Of a stretch of 64,000 nt of DNA, positions 21,739 through 34,043 are shown in pieces. Made by a program: the position numbers and the translations under genes. A model generated the notes under the pieces. It was not told the origin of the DNA. It saw nothing but the letters and a program-made list of their open reading frames with translations, and ran no database searches. This DNA is from Poa pratensis (Eukaryota > Streptophyta > Magnoliopsida > Poales > Poaceae), in the NCBI GenBank assembly GCA_947311845.1, contig CAMZMU010000027.1:31635723-31699722 (forward strand), written 5' to 3'. Within the stretch, counting starts at the first letter, position 1. The number at the start of each line of letters is the position of its first letter.

Positions 21739-24700
21739 TTATGTGTAGTAAGGTCGCAGTTGCGCGACGTTCCAAGGGCGAGGCGCTTCTAGACGATCCT
21801 CGAAATCATGGCGATCACTGCTTTCTTCCTCACATCCAGCAGATAGTACGATCCATTGTTTAGTTTTTTGCTGATGATGTAGGGTCCTTCCCATGGAGAG
21901 GATAGCTTGTGCATTCCCTTGTGGTCTTGCTTGAGTCGCAGCACTAGGTCTCCTTCTTGAAAGGTGCGGGTTCTGATGCGTCTGGCATGATAGCGTCGCA
22001 AGTCTTGCTGATACACCGCTGACCTTGATGCTGCCAAATCTCTGACCTCTTCTAATGTGTCCACAGAATCCTGCCGAGCTGCTTCATTATCTGCTTCGAC
22101 ATAGGCCGCAACTCTTGGTGAATCATGTATGATATCGCTGGGCATAACCGCTTCTGCTCCATAGACCATAAAATATGGTGTAAATCTGTGGATCTGTTAG
22201 GGGTTGTTCTTAAGCTCCATAGCACGGCTGGCAGTTCCTCCACCCAACATCCTGGAGATGCTTCAACCTTTTCAATAAGGCGCGGCTTAATTCCATGGAG
22301 AATTTCCTGGTTAGCTCGCTCAGCTTGTCCGTTGCTCTGTGGATGTGATACTGACGTGAGGTCCAGCCTTATCCCATTGTTTGCACAAAATATTTGTGTA
22401 GCTCCTTCAGAGGTGTTGCTCCCGTTGTCTGTAATGATACTATGGGGATATCCAAAGCGGAATATGACCTTCTTCAAGAACTTGACTGCTGTTTCAGCTT
22501 CACAATCTCCCACGGGTTCTGCTTCTATCCACTTTGTGAATTTGTCCACCACGACCAGGAGGTGAGTTTTTCCCGTTGGGGACCGTCTGAAGGGCCCTAC
22601 CATGTCAAAACCCCATACGGCAAAGGCCATGTGATGGGTATTGTACGAAGTGCTTGAGCTGGCATATGATCTTGCCTGGCGTATCTTTGGCATCCATCGC
22701 ACACTCTGACAATCTGCTCAGCGTCTGCTAGCGCCGTTAACCAGAAGAAACCATGTCTGAACGCCTTTGCCACCAAAGATCTTGACGAAGCATGATGGCC
22801 ACAATCGCCTGCGTGAATTTCGTGCAAGATTTTTCGTCCTTCTTCTGGTGATACGCATCTTTGGAATGTCCCCGCAACGCTGCGCTTGTATAGCTCATTG
22901 TTTATTATTGTGTAGGCCTTGGATCGCCGTGTTATTTTGCGCGCCTCTACTCATCCTCTGGTAGCACTCCGCGACTTAAATATGCCATGTATGGCTCTGT
23001 CCATGCTGGCTGTTCATGCAGGGCTGCGACTAAAGTTGAATCGTCATCTGGCTCTGCGATGTCAATCTCTGCTGGAGGCTTAACTGATGGGTTATGCAAC
23101 TCATCCAAGAAAACATTGGGCGGGACTGATTGCTATTGGATCCAAGCCGAGACAAGGCATCTGCTGCTTCATTTTGTCGTCGATCAATATGTTCAACTTG
23201 GAAGCCAGTGAAGTGTCCAGCAATTCTGTCCACCTCTCTTCTGTATGCAGCCATGTTTGCATCCTTACTGTCCCATGTTCCAGAAACTTGTTGAGCTACC
23301 AAATCTGAGTCTCCAAAGCAACGTATGCGACTGACATTCATCTCCTTTGCTATACGGAGTCCGTGAAGCAATGCCTCATATTCTGCCACATTGTTTGTGC
23401 AATTGAAGTGTATTTGGAGCACGTATCTTAGCTTGTCTCCCTTGGGGGAAGTTAGTACAACTCCAGCCCCCGAGCCTTGTAGCTGTCTCGACCCATCGAA
23501 GTGCATGGTCCAGTATTTTGTTTCTGCCATGGTGGGAGCGACTTGAATTTCTGTCCAATCATTGATGAAATCTGCGAGAGCTTGCGACTTAATTGATGTG
23601 CGCGGCTCGTAACTTATATGGTGTGGACCCAACTCGATCGCCCACTTGGCTACTCTTCCTGTTGCTTCTCGATTGCGGATGATGTCTGCCAGCGGTGCCG
23701 AGCTGACCACAGTTATTGGGTGTTCCTGGAAGTAGTGCTTCAGCTTGCGACTCGCCATGAACACTCCAAACACTAGCTTCTGCCACTGAGGGTAACGCTG
23801 CTTTGAAGCCGTGAGCACTTCACTTACGTAGTATACTGGCCTTTGGACTGGGTACTCCTTTCCTGGCTCTTGTCTCTCTACAACCATCACGGCGCTTACG
23901 CACGAGAGTTTGCAGCTATGTATAACAGCATGGGCTCTTTATCCTTTGGAGCTGCCAGAACTGGAGCATTTGTCAACTGATCTTCAGGGCTGTTAAAGCT
24001 TCGTCGGCTTCTGAGTCCCAAACGAAGGTATCTGACTTTTTCAGCAATCTGTATAAAGGCAGGGCTTTTTCTCCCAGTCTTGATATAAAGCGACTTAACG
24101 CCGCGACGCAACCGGTGAGTCGCTGTACATCCTTGATCTTTTCTGGTTTTTGGAGGTCCATTACAGCCTTTATCTTGTCAGGGTTGGCTTCAATGCCTCT
24201 TTCTGACACTATGAACCCCAATAGCTTCCCCGCTGGTACTCCAAAGACGCACTTCGTCGGGTTGAGCTTCATGTTGTATCTTCTGAGATTTGTGAAAGTT
24301 CTTCCAAGTCACTGATGAGATCCTGGCTTACTTGCGATTTAATGACAATGTCGTCCACATAGGCGTGAACGTTGCGACCTATCTGCTCATGCAAGCAACT
24401 TTGAATGCACCTCTGGTAAGTCGCACCTGCGTTCTTCAATCCAAAGGGCATGCTTACATAGCAAAAGGCCCCAAAGGGTGTGATGAAGGATGTCTTTTCC
24501 TGGTCCTCCTTCTTCATCTTGATTTGATGGTAGCCTGAATAGGCGTCTAGAAAGCATAACAACTCGCATCCGGCCGTTGAATCAATCACTTGGTCAATCC
24601 TTGGCAAGGCAAATGGGTCCTTCGGACAGGCTTTGTTGAGACTGGTATAGTCAATGCACATTCGCCATGTGCCGTTCTTTTTCATAACTAGGACTGGGTT

Positions 24701-25640
24701 TGCCACCCACTCCGGGTGATATACTTCTGTGATGAATCCTGCGGCCAATAGGCGAGCTATTTCTTCCCCTATCGCTTTTCTCCTGTCGTCGTGGAAACGC
24801 CGCAGTGGTTGCTTTACTGGCTTGGCCAAGGGGTTCACGTTAAGGCTGTGTTCTGCCAATTCCCTCGGTACCCCTGGCATATCTGATGGTTTCCATGCGA
24901 AGATGTCCTTGTTTTCCTGAAGGAAAGCGATGAGGGCCCGCTCCTGTTCTTTTTCCATGTGGGCTCCGATGCTCGCCTGCTTGAGTCGCCAGGAACAAGG
25001 TCTATCTGCTTGGTGTCTTGGGCCGCTTTGAATTTCATTGGTGGTTCGGTAGATGGCGTGGTAACTACGCTCATATCATTGGGATCCACCTGCGACTTAT
25101 AACTCTTTAGCTCTTCAGCGGCACAAGCTGATTCTGCGAAGGCTGCATCTCCTCCTCGCACTCTATTGCTTTTTCTCTATCGCCGTGCACTGTGATGACC
25201 CCTCTTGGTCCTGGTATCTTCAGCTGTAGGTAAACGTAGCATGGCCTGGCCATAAACTTAGCAAATGTTCGTCCGAACAGGGCGTGATACGGGCTCTGGA
25301 ATTTTACCACTTCGAAGCATATGAACTCGCTTCTGAAGTTTTCTTCCGTCCCAAAGGTTACTCCCAGGGTTATCTTTCCCACTGGCTGTGCTGACTTTCC
25401 TGGGACGATGCCGTGAAATACGGTCGTCGTGTGTTGCAGGCTGGAGTCCATGAGCCCCAAGCGCTTGAACGTATCGTAGTACATGATATTTATGCTGCTT
25501 CCTCCGTCCATAAGCACTTTGGTTAGCTTGTATCCTGCTACGTAGGTGCCACAACTAGCGCCAGCTTCCCTGGTTCTCGCACTTGCGGCGGGTGATCGTC
25601 GCGACTCCAAGTTACTGCATGTTCTGACCATTTTAGCCAA
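21739..25640 (-). pseudogene. Element A protease-RT-RNase H-aRNase H-integrase (pol), frameshifted
   Basis: Domains in minus-strand order: aspartic protease with LMDGGSSINI (25640-25107); RT with CFLDAYSGYHQI and the YVDD catalytic box (24958-24269); thumb (24272-23973); RNase H with PVYYVSEVLTASKQRYPQW (from 23890); a second RNase H of the archaeal type with MHFDGS, AEYEALLHGL and GDSDLVAQQ (about 23530-23200); integrase zinc finger GDCGHHAS...CDGCQ (22827-22660); DDE core MVGPF...DKFTKW (22702-22052); and a C-terminal part ending WNVAQLRPYYT before TAA at 21739. The frame changes between most of these blocks, so the copy is inactive. The double RNase H places the element in the Tat clade. 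Confidence 0.9.
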
Positions 25641-26626
25641 TTGGGGGTTGCTGGTATCACACGTTTACTTGCTGGCTTCTGCGGCCTAATTTCTCCTCCC
25701 TCTTGGAGGTGTTGATAACTATTGTATGGTACTGCCCCACCTGCCTGGGGTTACTCGCATTGTGCGGCCGGCGCCTGAACCATGAGTCGCACCAGGGTTT
25801 CCTTCATGGTGGTTTCCCCTGTTGTGTTGGCTTTCTTCTTTCCACTTCTTGTAATAATTGCATTGCGCCTTGGTATGGTCTGCTGGCCGCCCGTCACCTC
25901 CCTGTGAAGATCGCACGGCCGATTGAAAACTTCTTCCATGTTAATTGGACGAGAGCCGCTTCCTCGGCCTCTTCCTCGTTGGCCCCTGAAACCTCCACGT
26001 GTGTTGGCGACAAGCCCAGAGTTCCCTTCTTCACTCTTGCGCTTGTTTTGATTCGCGTTGTTGTGGCTAGTTTGTTGCTGTTGAGGCTTGCTGATATTTT
26101 TCTTTCCTTCAACAGGACCTTCTCCTCTTCTCCATCTGACGCATCTCTGGTCTTGTCCGAGCCAGCGTATTTGTTAGCCGCAGCCATTACCTCGCTGAGA
26201 CTCTTGACCTTATCCTTCATGCGACCTAGCTTATGGATCAGCGGCTCGAACTTACAATTTTTCTCCATGACCAGGACGCTGAACTTGGTGGTATATTATC
26301 TGAAGAGTGTATTATTTCTGCCACCCTTCTCATCCAGTGGCGGCTTGATTCGCCTTCCTTCTGAACGCAACGCTCTAGATCTTCTATATTGCAGAGTCGC
26401 TTGCAGGTTCCTTGGAAGTTTTTGACGAAAGCATCTTTCAGTTCTTCCCAGGTATTTATGGAGTTGGGGGGTAGATTTTGTAGCCATATGTGAGCCGCGC
26501 CCTCCAACATCATGTTGAGTACCTTGCGCATATCTCTTCTAAAGCATTCAAAATACTCATCCCCATCTCGTAGTTGTTTAGCAAGGTGGAAGGATCCATG
26601 CTGGCGTTATAGTTTGCCACCTTGCG
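25641..26626 (-). pseudogene. Element A gag (capsid part), truncated and frameshifted
   Basis: The capsid core reads PRKVANYNASMDPSTLLNNY, then [38 protein letters not shown] and LIHKLGRMKDKVKSLSEVM, matching the intact gag of element D almost residue for residue. The N-terminal third is missing: similarity ends at 26626, exactly where element B's LTR starts. Frame breaks occur near 26240 and 25900. The nucleocapsid zinc motif is scrambled by frameshift (FNRPCDLH survives at 25920). Confidence 0.85.
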
Positions 26627-27126
26627 TGGTTGACGAGAGGTACACTCATCAAATCCCATGGTTGAAGACCTAGGGTTGAGATTATGGGGAGAGAACGTGG
26701 TAGTACTGGTAGTTTCGTCGGCTGACAAGCAGAGGCAAAGATTTACCCAGGTTCAGGCCCCTTGGGTGGAGGTAAAGACCATACTTCCTGCTTGTCTGGT
26801 ATTGATTGTGTGGATTATGCGATTACAGGGGAGCTCTGGCGAGGTATCGATCTCGCTAGAGCTTTTGGTGGTTCGAGTATGGCTTGGTCCTAGATCGGCA
26901 CCCCTCCCAGCCCTTTAATAGGCTGGGTCTCAGGAGTTTGTAACTGACCTAGTTTACATAAGGAAAGTCTAAACCGACTATGCCTATGTCTAAACTTGGA
27001 GGGTACTCCATTTTGTTGGGCCTCCTGTCTTGGGCTTCGAGTTGTCTCTTCGCTATTGGGCCTTTAGTCGTCACGTGCACCAGGTACCCTCACGGTAGGG
27101 TACCCAAGATGTATACACCCTCGTCA
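26627..27126 (-). repeat. Element B 3' LTR, 500 bp
   Basis: On the minus strand it starts TGACGAGGGTGTATACA and ends CAACCA, after which A's gag resumes. Outside it the plus strand reads GTAGCCCTCGAG, a polypurine-tract-like sequence (CTCGAGGGCTAC) at the right place and orientation. It contains the ACCCAGGTTC and TACTTCCTGC words common to grass Gypsy LTRs. The partner LTR is not in the window, so the exact ends are inferred from where gag homology stops. Confidence 0.6.
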
Positions 27127-28512
27127 GTAGCCCTCGAGTACTTGTCTGACTCGAAGAATTGGGCATGGACTAGTTTGTAAGTTTACGTCATATGCTTTGT
27201 ATTCTATATACTCCCTCCGTCTCAAAATAAGTGTCTTTGGTTTGTCCAAATTTGGATGCATCTAGATGTGTTTCATGTCTAGATACATCAACTTTTTGCC
27301 AAATCTAAGACACTTATTTTGGGACGGAGGGAGTATTATAATTGGAATTCCTGTATGAATAGCACATGTTGGCTATGTCGAGTATTTCATCGACTGTGGT
27401 TTTTTGCTTATGATGATCAAGGGATAATAGCTTAGCAGGCCCAGTACACTCCACGGATCGGGACTGGTTAACTACACATTCGGGTAAAACCTTACTAGCT
27501 TTCAATCCAACTCGAGTCCCCGGACTCGAATCTGGAACAAACTGGTCAGATTCGACTAGGCCGCTGAGGTCTTACAGAGTCGATCTGCAGTATAACTTTG
27601 AATTTTACCCAACGCGTCCGTCGGGATTTTTCATCATGTCTGCTGACACGGAAAGCATAAGGATTGACGTTGCTGGAACGGTCCTTAGCCCAGCTCGAAA
27701 GTTCGGCGGGTCTTATCTTTGCGCTATTCATGCAGCATCCGAGGTATTTGCGACGGACGCAACTTGGGAATGTTTCGAGTATGATTTCGTATATGAACTG
27801 AGTCGATATATTTGTCGACTGACCTTTTGGCGTTTATTCTAGGTGCGCGACAGCGCTCCCGATGGGAGTAGCCCCCGAGATTGTGCTTTATTACTTGTAA
27901 TGGAGGATAATCTCAAAATCATTTTCTTGAGCATCTTTAGTCGAAGAAATTTTTGATACGCTCCCGATGGGAGTAATATGGAATCAGCCGAAGGAACGGT
28001 CGAGTGACCAATATGTATTGAGTGGACTCGAGTGTATTTCTGATCAAAGCGCATGTGACGACGTCATGGATGACGTTTTTTGGCGACTGCGCTGCCTGAC
28101 ACGCGTGGCGTGCGTTATGCTGCGATGGATGGGACGTGACACATAGGTGGGCCCTTTTGTGCAGAGCTGACCGAACAACTGTGCAGTTTGGACTTGATTT
28201 GACCACTCGGGCCCACTTTTTCCGGAGAGGTGATTATGGCTCCTCTTTTTGCGTGCGTAGTGGGCGGAGTGGCCGGCGACGGTTGCCCTCCGCGTTTGCC
28301 ACGTGTACGGTGAGATTGCGTGCGTAGCGCACGGTTAGGATCTGAATGGCTATGATTGCCTTTGATTTGAGGTAAATAGGGGAAACGGCGCTAGCATTGT
28401 TTTTTACTAGCCATTTGCTCTGCGCGTCGCCCTTGTTCCATCTTCTTCCTCGCGCTCCTGCTCCATTGTTCTTGCGCCCAAGCTTTTTCTGTTCTCCCTA
28501 GCTACCACCGCC
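27127..28512. other. Element B non-coding region next to its 3' LTR
   Basis: No gene is seen apart from the Stowaway insertion at 27211-27333. A repeated CTCCCGATGGGAGTA motif occurs near 27858 and 27960, and AGCCCCCGAG, also found four times in 63272-63610, occurs at 27870. It probably holds the promoter of the antisense gene that starts at 28513. Confidence 0.4.
27211..27333. mobile_element. Stowaway (Tc1/mariner) MITE, 123 bp
   Basis: The ends CTCCCTCCGTCTCAAAATAA and, reversed, CTCCCTCCGTCCCAAAATAA flank a palindromic body (ATGCATCTAGATG...CATGTCTAGATAC). The element is flanked by TA on both sides (27209-27210 and 27334-27335). This is a classic grass Stowaway, mobilised by mariner transposases in trans. 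Confidence 0.97.
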
Positions 28513-31246
28513 ATGGCGCCAAAGAGGAAAGCCTCTGCCGCCGACGCGCCCGCGACTGACGCGGCCGCCCTGAAGGGAAGAAAGCTGCGGCTGGCGCATC
28601 TGCAGCCACCGTCGACCTTAAGAAGGGCGACGGTGACTGGATGAAGTCCACAATCAAGGCAGCCCATCTCGAGAAGTTCCGCGCGGACGGATTGCTGCCG
28701 CCGGCGGACCAGCTTACCGTCCGCGCGCCATCGAAAGAGGTACTCCCCGAGCCTCGCGCAAACGAGCGTGTTTGTTTTGCGGAGTTTTTGCCTAGGGGTC
28801 TATCTTTTCCCCTCCACGACTTCGTTCGTGGTCTGCTGTACGTCTATGGGGTGCAGATCCATGATCTCACCCCTAACGGCATCATGCACATTGCCTGTTT
28901 CATGGTATTGTGCGAGTGTTTCCTGGGAGTTGCTCCCAGCTGGGCCCTTTGGAAATCTATCTTCATGGTCCGACCCAACAGTCGAGGTGGCCGAACCTTT
29001 CCAGTCGGAGGCCTTGAAATCCAGGTGCGCATCGACACCCGATACATTGCCTTGAAGCCAGTCGACTCGGCGCAAGGGTGGAGGAAAAGGTGGTTTTATG
29101 TGCGCGTCGACCAGGATGGGGTCCCAGCATTTTTGACTGCTGGTATAGCCGCTAGGACGAAGGCCTGGGACCATGAGCTTTCGACTGAAGAAGTGGCGGA
29201 AGCAGCTCCTCTGCTGGAGACAATTGGAGGACTGCTTAACAGCGTCAGTGGTGTGCATCTAATTACCACCTTTGTGAAGATGCGGGTGTGGCCGTTCCGC
29301 GCTCGCGCCCACCCAATGTGGGAGTATGAGGGTGCACTCGACACCACCCGAATGAGCAAGGAGGAGCTATCGAAGAGCGAGCTGGTGTCGCACGTGCGGT
29401 CCATCACCAGCACAAAGTCCAGCAAGCCCTGCAACGTCGACTGCCCTATCGATCCTTATGGGGCTGAAAAGCCTTTGCCAGAGGTTAGTGAATCTATCGA
29501 GTTTATGATCTCCTACTTTTGTTATTTTGCTATGCATCTTTGTGATTTTCGACTACTGTATGTTGTATGCAGGGCCACTCGACCGCCTCAACCCTTCCTC
29601 CTCTTCCCGAAGATGGCCCAGCTCACGAAACAGAGGTGACAGTAGAAGCGAAGGGAGGAGATGAATCGCCTCTACCTTCGGCTACAACATCTCCCACAGA
29701 AGAGGTCGAAGAGGAAAGGGTTGAAGAAGCACAGGACAAGGAGCTTGCCACGACTGATGATGTGAGTTAGGTCCCTACTCGCAAGCGCCATCGGGCGGCC
29801 CAAGTTGTGTCTTCCTCTATGAGATCACCAGCAAGGGAGGAGGATTTGAGGGATGATGGAGACTCGATCTCCTCACATTCTGCCAAGGCCGCTCCTCTGG
29901 ATGTGAGTCCATTGTGCTCAGCTCCTCCTCCCAAGTCGGGTGAGGAGCTGCAGTTTGGAGGCCCAATGTTTGACGACCTCGACAACGAGGAGGAAGAAGA
30001 GCACAGGTTTGCGTCTGAACGTTTTGTACTTAAGTTTCTGCTTGTTGATAGTCTTGCTTATGCTGCATTTCCTCTATCGCTCGCAGTGCTGAGACTGTGT
30101 GACCTCCAACTCCTCCAACTGAGAGAGCTTCGACTCCAGATCAGCCAGAAGCTTCCCCTGTTGCGGCTGAGGTTGTGTAAACAGTAGCCACGGCTACTAC
30201 CCTTGAGACCGCCAAGATTGCGAGTGCGTCGACTCCGCAAATTGGGACTTCTGCTGCCAAGCCTGCGCCTTGGGTTGAACACGTAAGTGTCGTTTGTTGA
30301 GTCCTTATTCTGGGACTATTTATGTATAGCTTATGCTGGTTCCATGTGCATGCAGCCCTTCTACCTCAACCTGGTGGAATCAGGCAAGGCGTTTGTCCAG
30401 GTTGAACTGGAGAGGGACAATCTGCGCGCTATCATGGAGCAACTCAGCCGTAAGTGTGTTTGACTTCTGTATGTCTTTGCTTTGTCGATTGTGAATGACA
30501 TCTGGCCATCTATCTCAGGTGACAAGGCAACTGCTGAGTCCCGGGTTAAAGAGCTAGAAGACACACTCGCCAAACAGCGCGCTGAGTCGAAGAAGGCCTT
30601 GGATGATGCCAAGAACTCCGCTGCTTTGCGCGAGAAAAATTATGCTGAGCGCTTGGCGAGCCTCACTCAAGACGTAGGCGGTGAGTTGAATTTTTCACTT
30701 TTTGTCTACTTCTTTTTGCCACTGAATGTTGTGTAAAATTTTCTGTTCTTTCTGCTTTTATGAAGGAGCTGTTGGCGCACCGGCACCTATGACCAGTCGA
30801 GTGGCGATTTGTCCCTTGACCGCGCTATCGGTGACCTGGATGTCGTCTCCACCCAAGCCAAGGATGCACTCGCCAAGTCTATGAGCATGCTCGGCGCCGT
30901 GTACGAGGACGTGTTCCCGTCTAGCCAACCTCCTTCGACTGTGGATGGCTTCACCGACGTCCTGGGCCCGGGAACTTCGACTATGATGAACTTTGCTCGC
31001 ACTTTGACGGTACGCGGCTCAGAGACCACCCTCAAACTCCTTTTAGGTCATGGGATAGAAGGTGACTTCGAAGCCGCTTTGTCTGACTTCCCTCGCAAGC
31101 TGGGCGGGAAGCTGGTGTCCCTAAAGCATGTGAACAAGCCAGCCGCGAAGTTGGCTGAAATATTTATGACTACCATGGAGCGCCGGCAAGCAGAGGTCGC
31201 CGCCCGTGCGAGTAGGGCTAGGTCGGAGTCGATGTCTGAGAAGTAG
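28513..31246 (+). pseudogene. Element B antisense gene ('putative gypsy-type transposon', PF04195-like), multi-exon
   Basis: It runs opposite to the element's own gag-pol strand. The start is MAPKRKASAADAPA; a frame break near 28570-28620 separates it from the long exon 28641-29490. That exon has the family core SKEVLPEPRANERVCFAEFL, VYGVQIHDLTPNGIMHIACF and CECFLGVAPSWALWKSIFMV. Exons continue beyond a GTTAGTG donor and a TGTATGCAG acceptor at 29573, through an acidic linker (about 29575-29765) and coiled-coil exons (30358-30690), to a C-terminal part (30770-31246) ending SRARSESMSEK. A second frame break lies near 30800. The function of the family is unknown. The protein looks nuclear: basic start, acidic linker, coiled coil. 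Confidence 0.75.
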
Positions 31247-31427
31247 GGCAGCCGCGCCTTTTTATGCCTTGTAATTAAACTTATGACCATGCGAGTATGC
31301 ATGTGCTTTTGCTACCTTTGTATGAATTTATTTACCTCGTTATGATCCTACTTGTAAGGCTGTGTGTTGTTACTCGCCTAAGCTTTGTGAAGAGTTTCTC
31401 ATGAAACTTTTATGATGTTTGGAATAG

Positions 31428-31513
31428 AAACGGCCAGCCGCCACTGTATCCAGCTCGTCGCGGCATCGTGCCCCTACTCGATCTCGAGCTCAGGTGGCAA
31501 ACGATGCCGCAGT
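31428..31513 (+). pseudogene. Element E antisense gene, exon part 1 (before the C insertion)
   Basis: After an acceptor-like TTTGGAATAG the frame reads KRPAATVSSSSRHRAPTRSR and then QVANDAA, and is cut by element C. Skipping C and one copy of its GCAGT duplication, the same frame continues at 62543 as VIRYMKARLTKLEQELGSAR. E is therefore a coding exon in which C landed. It lies 180 bp beyond the stop of B's antisense gene and is not a repeat of B's C-terminal exons. It is either a second antisense gene or a fusion of two related elements. Confidence 0.55.
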
Positions 31514-34001
31514 TGATGGGGGGATAATAACCCGGTAGGCCCATGAAGAGGAAAGCATGACCTGCCAGGCAGGAGGCCCGGCCAGGCCAGCTAACCATCG
31601 GCATGGGCCGGGTTATGTCGCTGGGACAGTAGGTTTGACGGTAACCCGGTTCAGGAAGGAAATGTTCTAGAAGACCAGAGGCGGTTCGGGACTTGGAGGA
31701 CACGAATGCCAGAAGAACTAGAGTAGGACTCCGAGTCTGGGTAGAACCCATATTTACCTTGTAAAGCGCCAGGAGATCTGGACATCTATATAAGCCAGTC
31801 CCTGAGCCCTAGTTAGACAGAACCTTTACGATCCAAGCTTAGGCGAGAGAACCGTAGAGAAACATACGCTACCTTGTAACCTAGATCGAGATCCGGCTCT
31901 GTTGTCGTAGCCGGGTCATCGAGATCGAGATCAATAATAAGATAGCAGGAAGTAGGTCTTTATCTCCAATGGAGAGGCCGAACCTGGGTAAACCTTTGGG
32001 CTTTTTAATGGATTGCCCTTAGAGACCTCCTCAGACTCAGTTTTGCACTTAGTGTGTTCGCAACTGCTATAGTTTGCCCCAAACGGCAAGTTTGAAATCT
32101 ATTCCGTCTGATGGCGTTACTGACAGTGGGCCCTGAACTTACAGGTGGGACCGCCTAACTGCCTATGTGCCCGAAACTTACAGGAGATTTGAACAGTGCA
32201 AAATTCGAATTTTCAAGTTTCAAAAAAAAATTTGTGAAAAAATTCCAGATGTTGCTAATGATTAGTTATACTCATGTTCAAAATTTGAGTGTGAAATATT
32301 GTATAGTTTGGTCTGTATAAAAATGACAAATTTCTAGATTTGAGATCTAGATCTAGATCTAACCGGTGCAAAATTCGAAAATTTCAACTTTCGAAATTAA
32401 ATATGAAAAAAAATCCCGGATGTTGTTAATGATTCTTTTGGGTTTCATCTCCATAAGAGTGGCTGGGTTTTTTTTCCGTTGGCTTGCCAAGCCTATCACA
32501 ACCATCCTACTTTATCCGGGCTTGGGACCGGCTATGTTGAGACAACATAGGCGGAGTTAGACAACACAGAGCGTGAAATATTACGTCGTTTGGTCTGTGT
32601 AAAAATGACAAATTTCTATATCTGAGATCTACATCTAGATCAAGATCAAAACAGTGCAAAATTCGAAAATTTCAACTTTCGAAATTAAATGTGAAAAAAA
32701 TCCTGGATGTTGTAAATGATTATTTATACTAGTGTGCAAAATTATAGCGCGAAATATTGTGTCGTTTAGTCTGTGCGAAAATGAAAAATTTGTAAAATAT
32801 TGTGCTATACGTGAGTTGATGGCTGGCTAGCTAGCTCTTATATGTGAACGCCGCAGTGCTCGTTTCACCTGCGTCTGACCTCACTTTTCACTCTATCGTG
32901 CTCAGCGTGAGCCGAGCGTCCTAACGTGCAAGGTGTTACGCGAGAGAGAGGGTTTTCTCCATGATCACAAGCCCGCTCAAGGTGTTCGACAATAGTCTGA
33001 CGGCGCCGCCCGCTCGTGATCGTGGAGAAACCCTCTCTCGCGTAACATTTTGCCCGTTAGGACGCTCGGCTCATGTTGAGCACGATAGAGTGGAAATTGA
33101 GGTCGGACGCAGGTGAATCAAGCACTGTGGCGTTCACGTATACGAGCCAGCCAGCCATCCATCAACTCACGTATAACATAATATTTTACAAATTTGTCAT
33201 TTTCACACAGACTAAACGACATAATATGTCATTCTATAATTTTGCACACTAGTATAAATAATCATTAACAACATCCGGGATTTTTTTCACATTTAATTTC
33301 AAAAGTTGAAATTTTCGAATTTTGCACTGTTTTGATCTAGATCTAGATCTAGATCTCATATATAGAAATTTGTCATTTTACACAGACCAAACGACGTAAT
33401 ATTTTGCGCTCTAATTTTGCACACTAGTATAAATAATCGTTAACAACATCCGGATTTTTTTCATATTTAATTTCAAAAGTTAAAATTTTCGAATTTTGCA
33501 CTGTTTAGATCTAGATCAGATCTAGAAATTTGTCATTTTTATAGAGATCAAACTATACAATATTTCACACTCAAATTCTGAACACGAGTATAAAATAATC
33601 ATTAGCAACATCTGGAATTTTTTTCACAATTTTGTTTTTGAAACTTGAAAATTCAAATTTTGCACTGTTCAAATCTCAGATTCAGATTCCCAAATTCAAA
33701 AATTTAAACATTTTCCTGAAATTATTAAATCTATGACCTATGGGTCCCACAAGTCAGCAGACCTGACGGAGACGGCAAGAGTCACGGAACGAATCCTTGC
33801 GCACAGACTAGGGCAAAACTGAAGTCCATTTGCGACTGAGGGTAAAACTGAGGTCATGGACACAACTGAGGGCAGCCTGATAATTAACCCTAAACCTTTT
33901 ATCCCGACAATGTTAAACAATCTCCCAGATACCAGAGTCGCCTTGCCCATCAACTCAAGCTACCCCAAAGTAGCATCTGCCGTGTTATCTACCCGACCAC
34001 A
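31514..34001 (+). repeat. Element C 5' LTR, split by the foldback element
   Basis: The LTR consists of 31514-31997 plus 33900-34001, together 586 bp, exactly the length of the 3' LTR. A TATATAAG promoter box lies at 31787-31794, followed by a transcribed-looking R/U5 region. The insertion lies in U5. Confidence 0.95.
31998..33890. mobile_element. Foldback Mutator-like element, 1893 bp, nearly all inverted repeat
   Basis: Two arms (31998-32968 and 33016-33890) are reverse complements over almost their whole length, around a 47-bp loop. The inner arms share GAGCCGAGCGTCCTAACG and GTTACGCGAGAG. Each arm contains several degenerate copies of an AT-rich unit with TGACAAATTTCTA and GTGCAAAATTCGAA. 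The 9-mer TAAACCTTT flanks the element (31989-31997 and 33891-33899), a Mutator-type duplication. The left arm has about 130 unmatched bp (about 32437-32568), probably a later insertion. No transposase. A transcript from the surrounding LTR would form a long hairpin. Confidence 0.9.
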
Positions 34002-34003
34002 GT

Positions 34004-34021
34004 TGGCGCCGTCTGTGGGAA
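34004..34021 (+). other. Element C primer binding site
   Basis: TGGCGCCGTCTGTGGGAA lies two bases after the 5' LTR. TGG complements the CCA end of a tRNA, and the position is standard for minus-strand priming. The tRNA is not identified here. Confidence 0.85.
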
Positions 34022-34043
34022 CCGTGTCCAAAGGTGTCACCAT

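Larger units (their letters stand above)
20102..26626 (-). mobile_element. Element A: Ty3/Gypsy, Tat-clade retrotransposon, 3' part, gag interrupted by element B
   Basis: On the minus strand the order is gag (to 26626), protease, RT, RNase H, archaeal-type RNase H, integrase, non-coding region with palindromes, polypurine tract, and 3' LTR (20803-20102). Its LTR starts TGTCGGGG and ends CCCACGACA, like elements D and F. The base of A is flanked by GCAGG (20097-20101), the expected 5-bp duplication, but the partner copy lies beyond the window. Gag homology stops at 26626, where element B's LTR begins. Multiple frameshifts show A is dead. It is the autonomous-type relative of element D. Confidence 0.85.
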
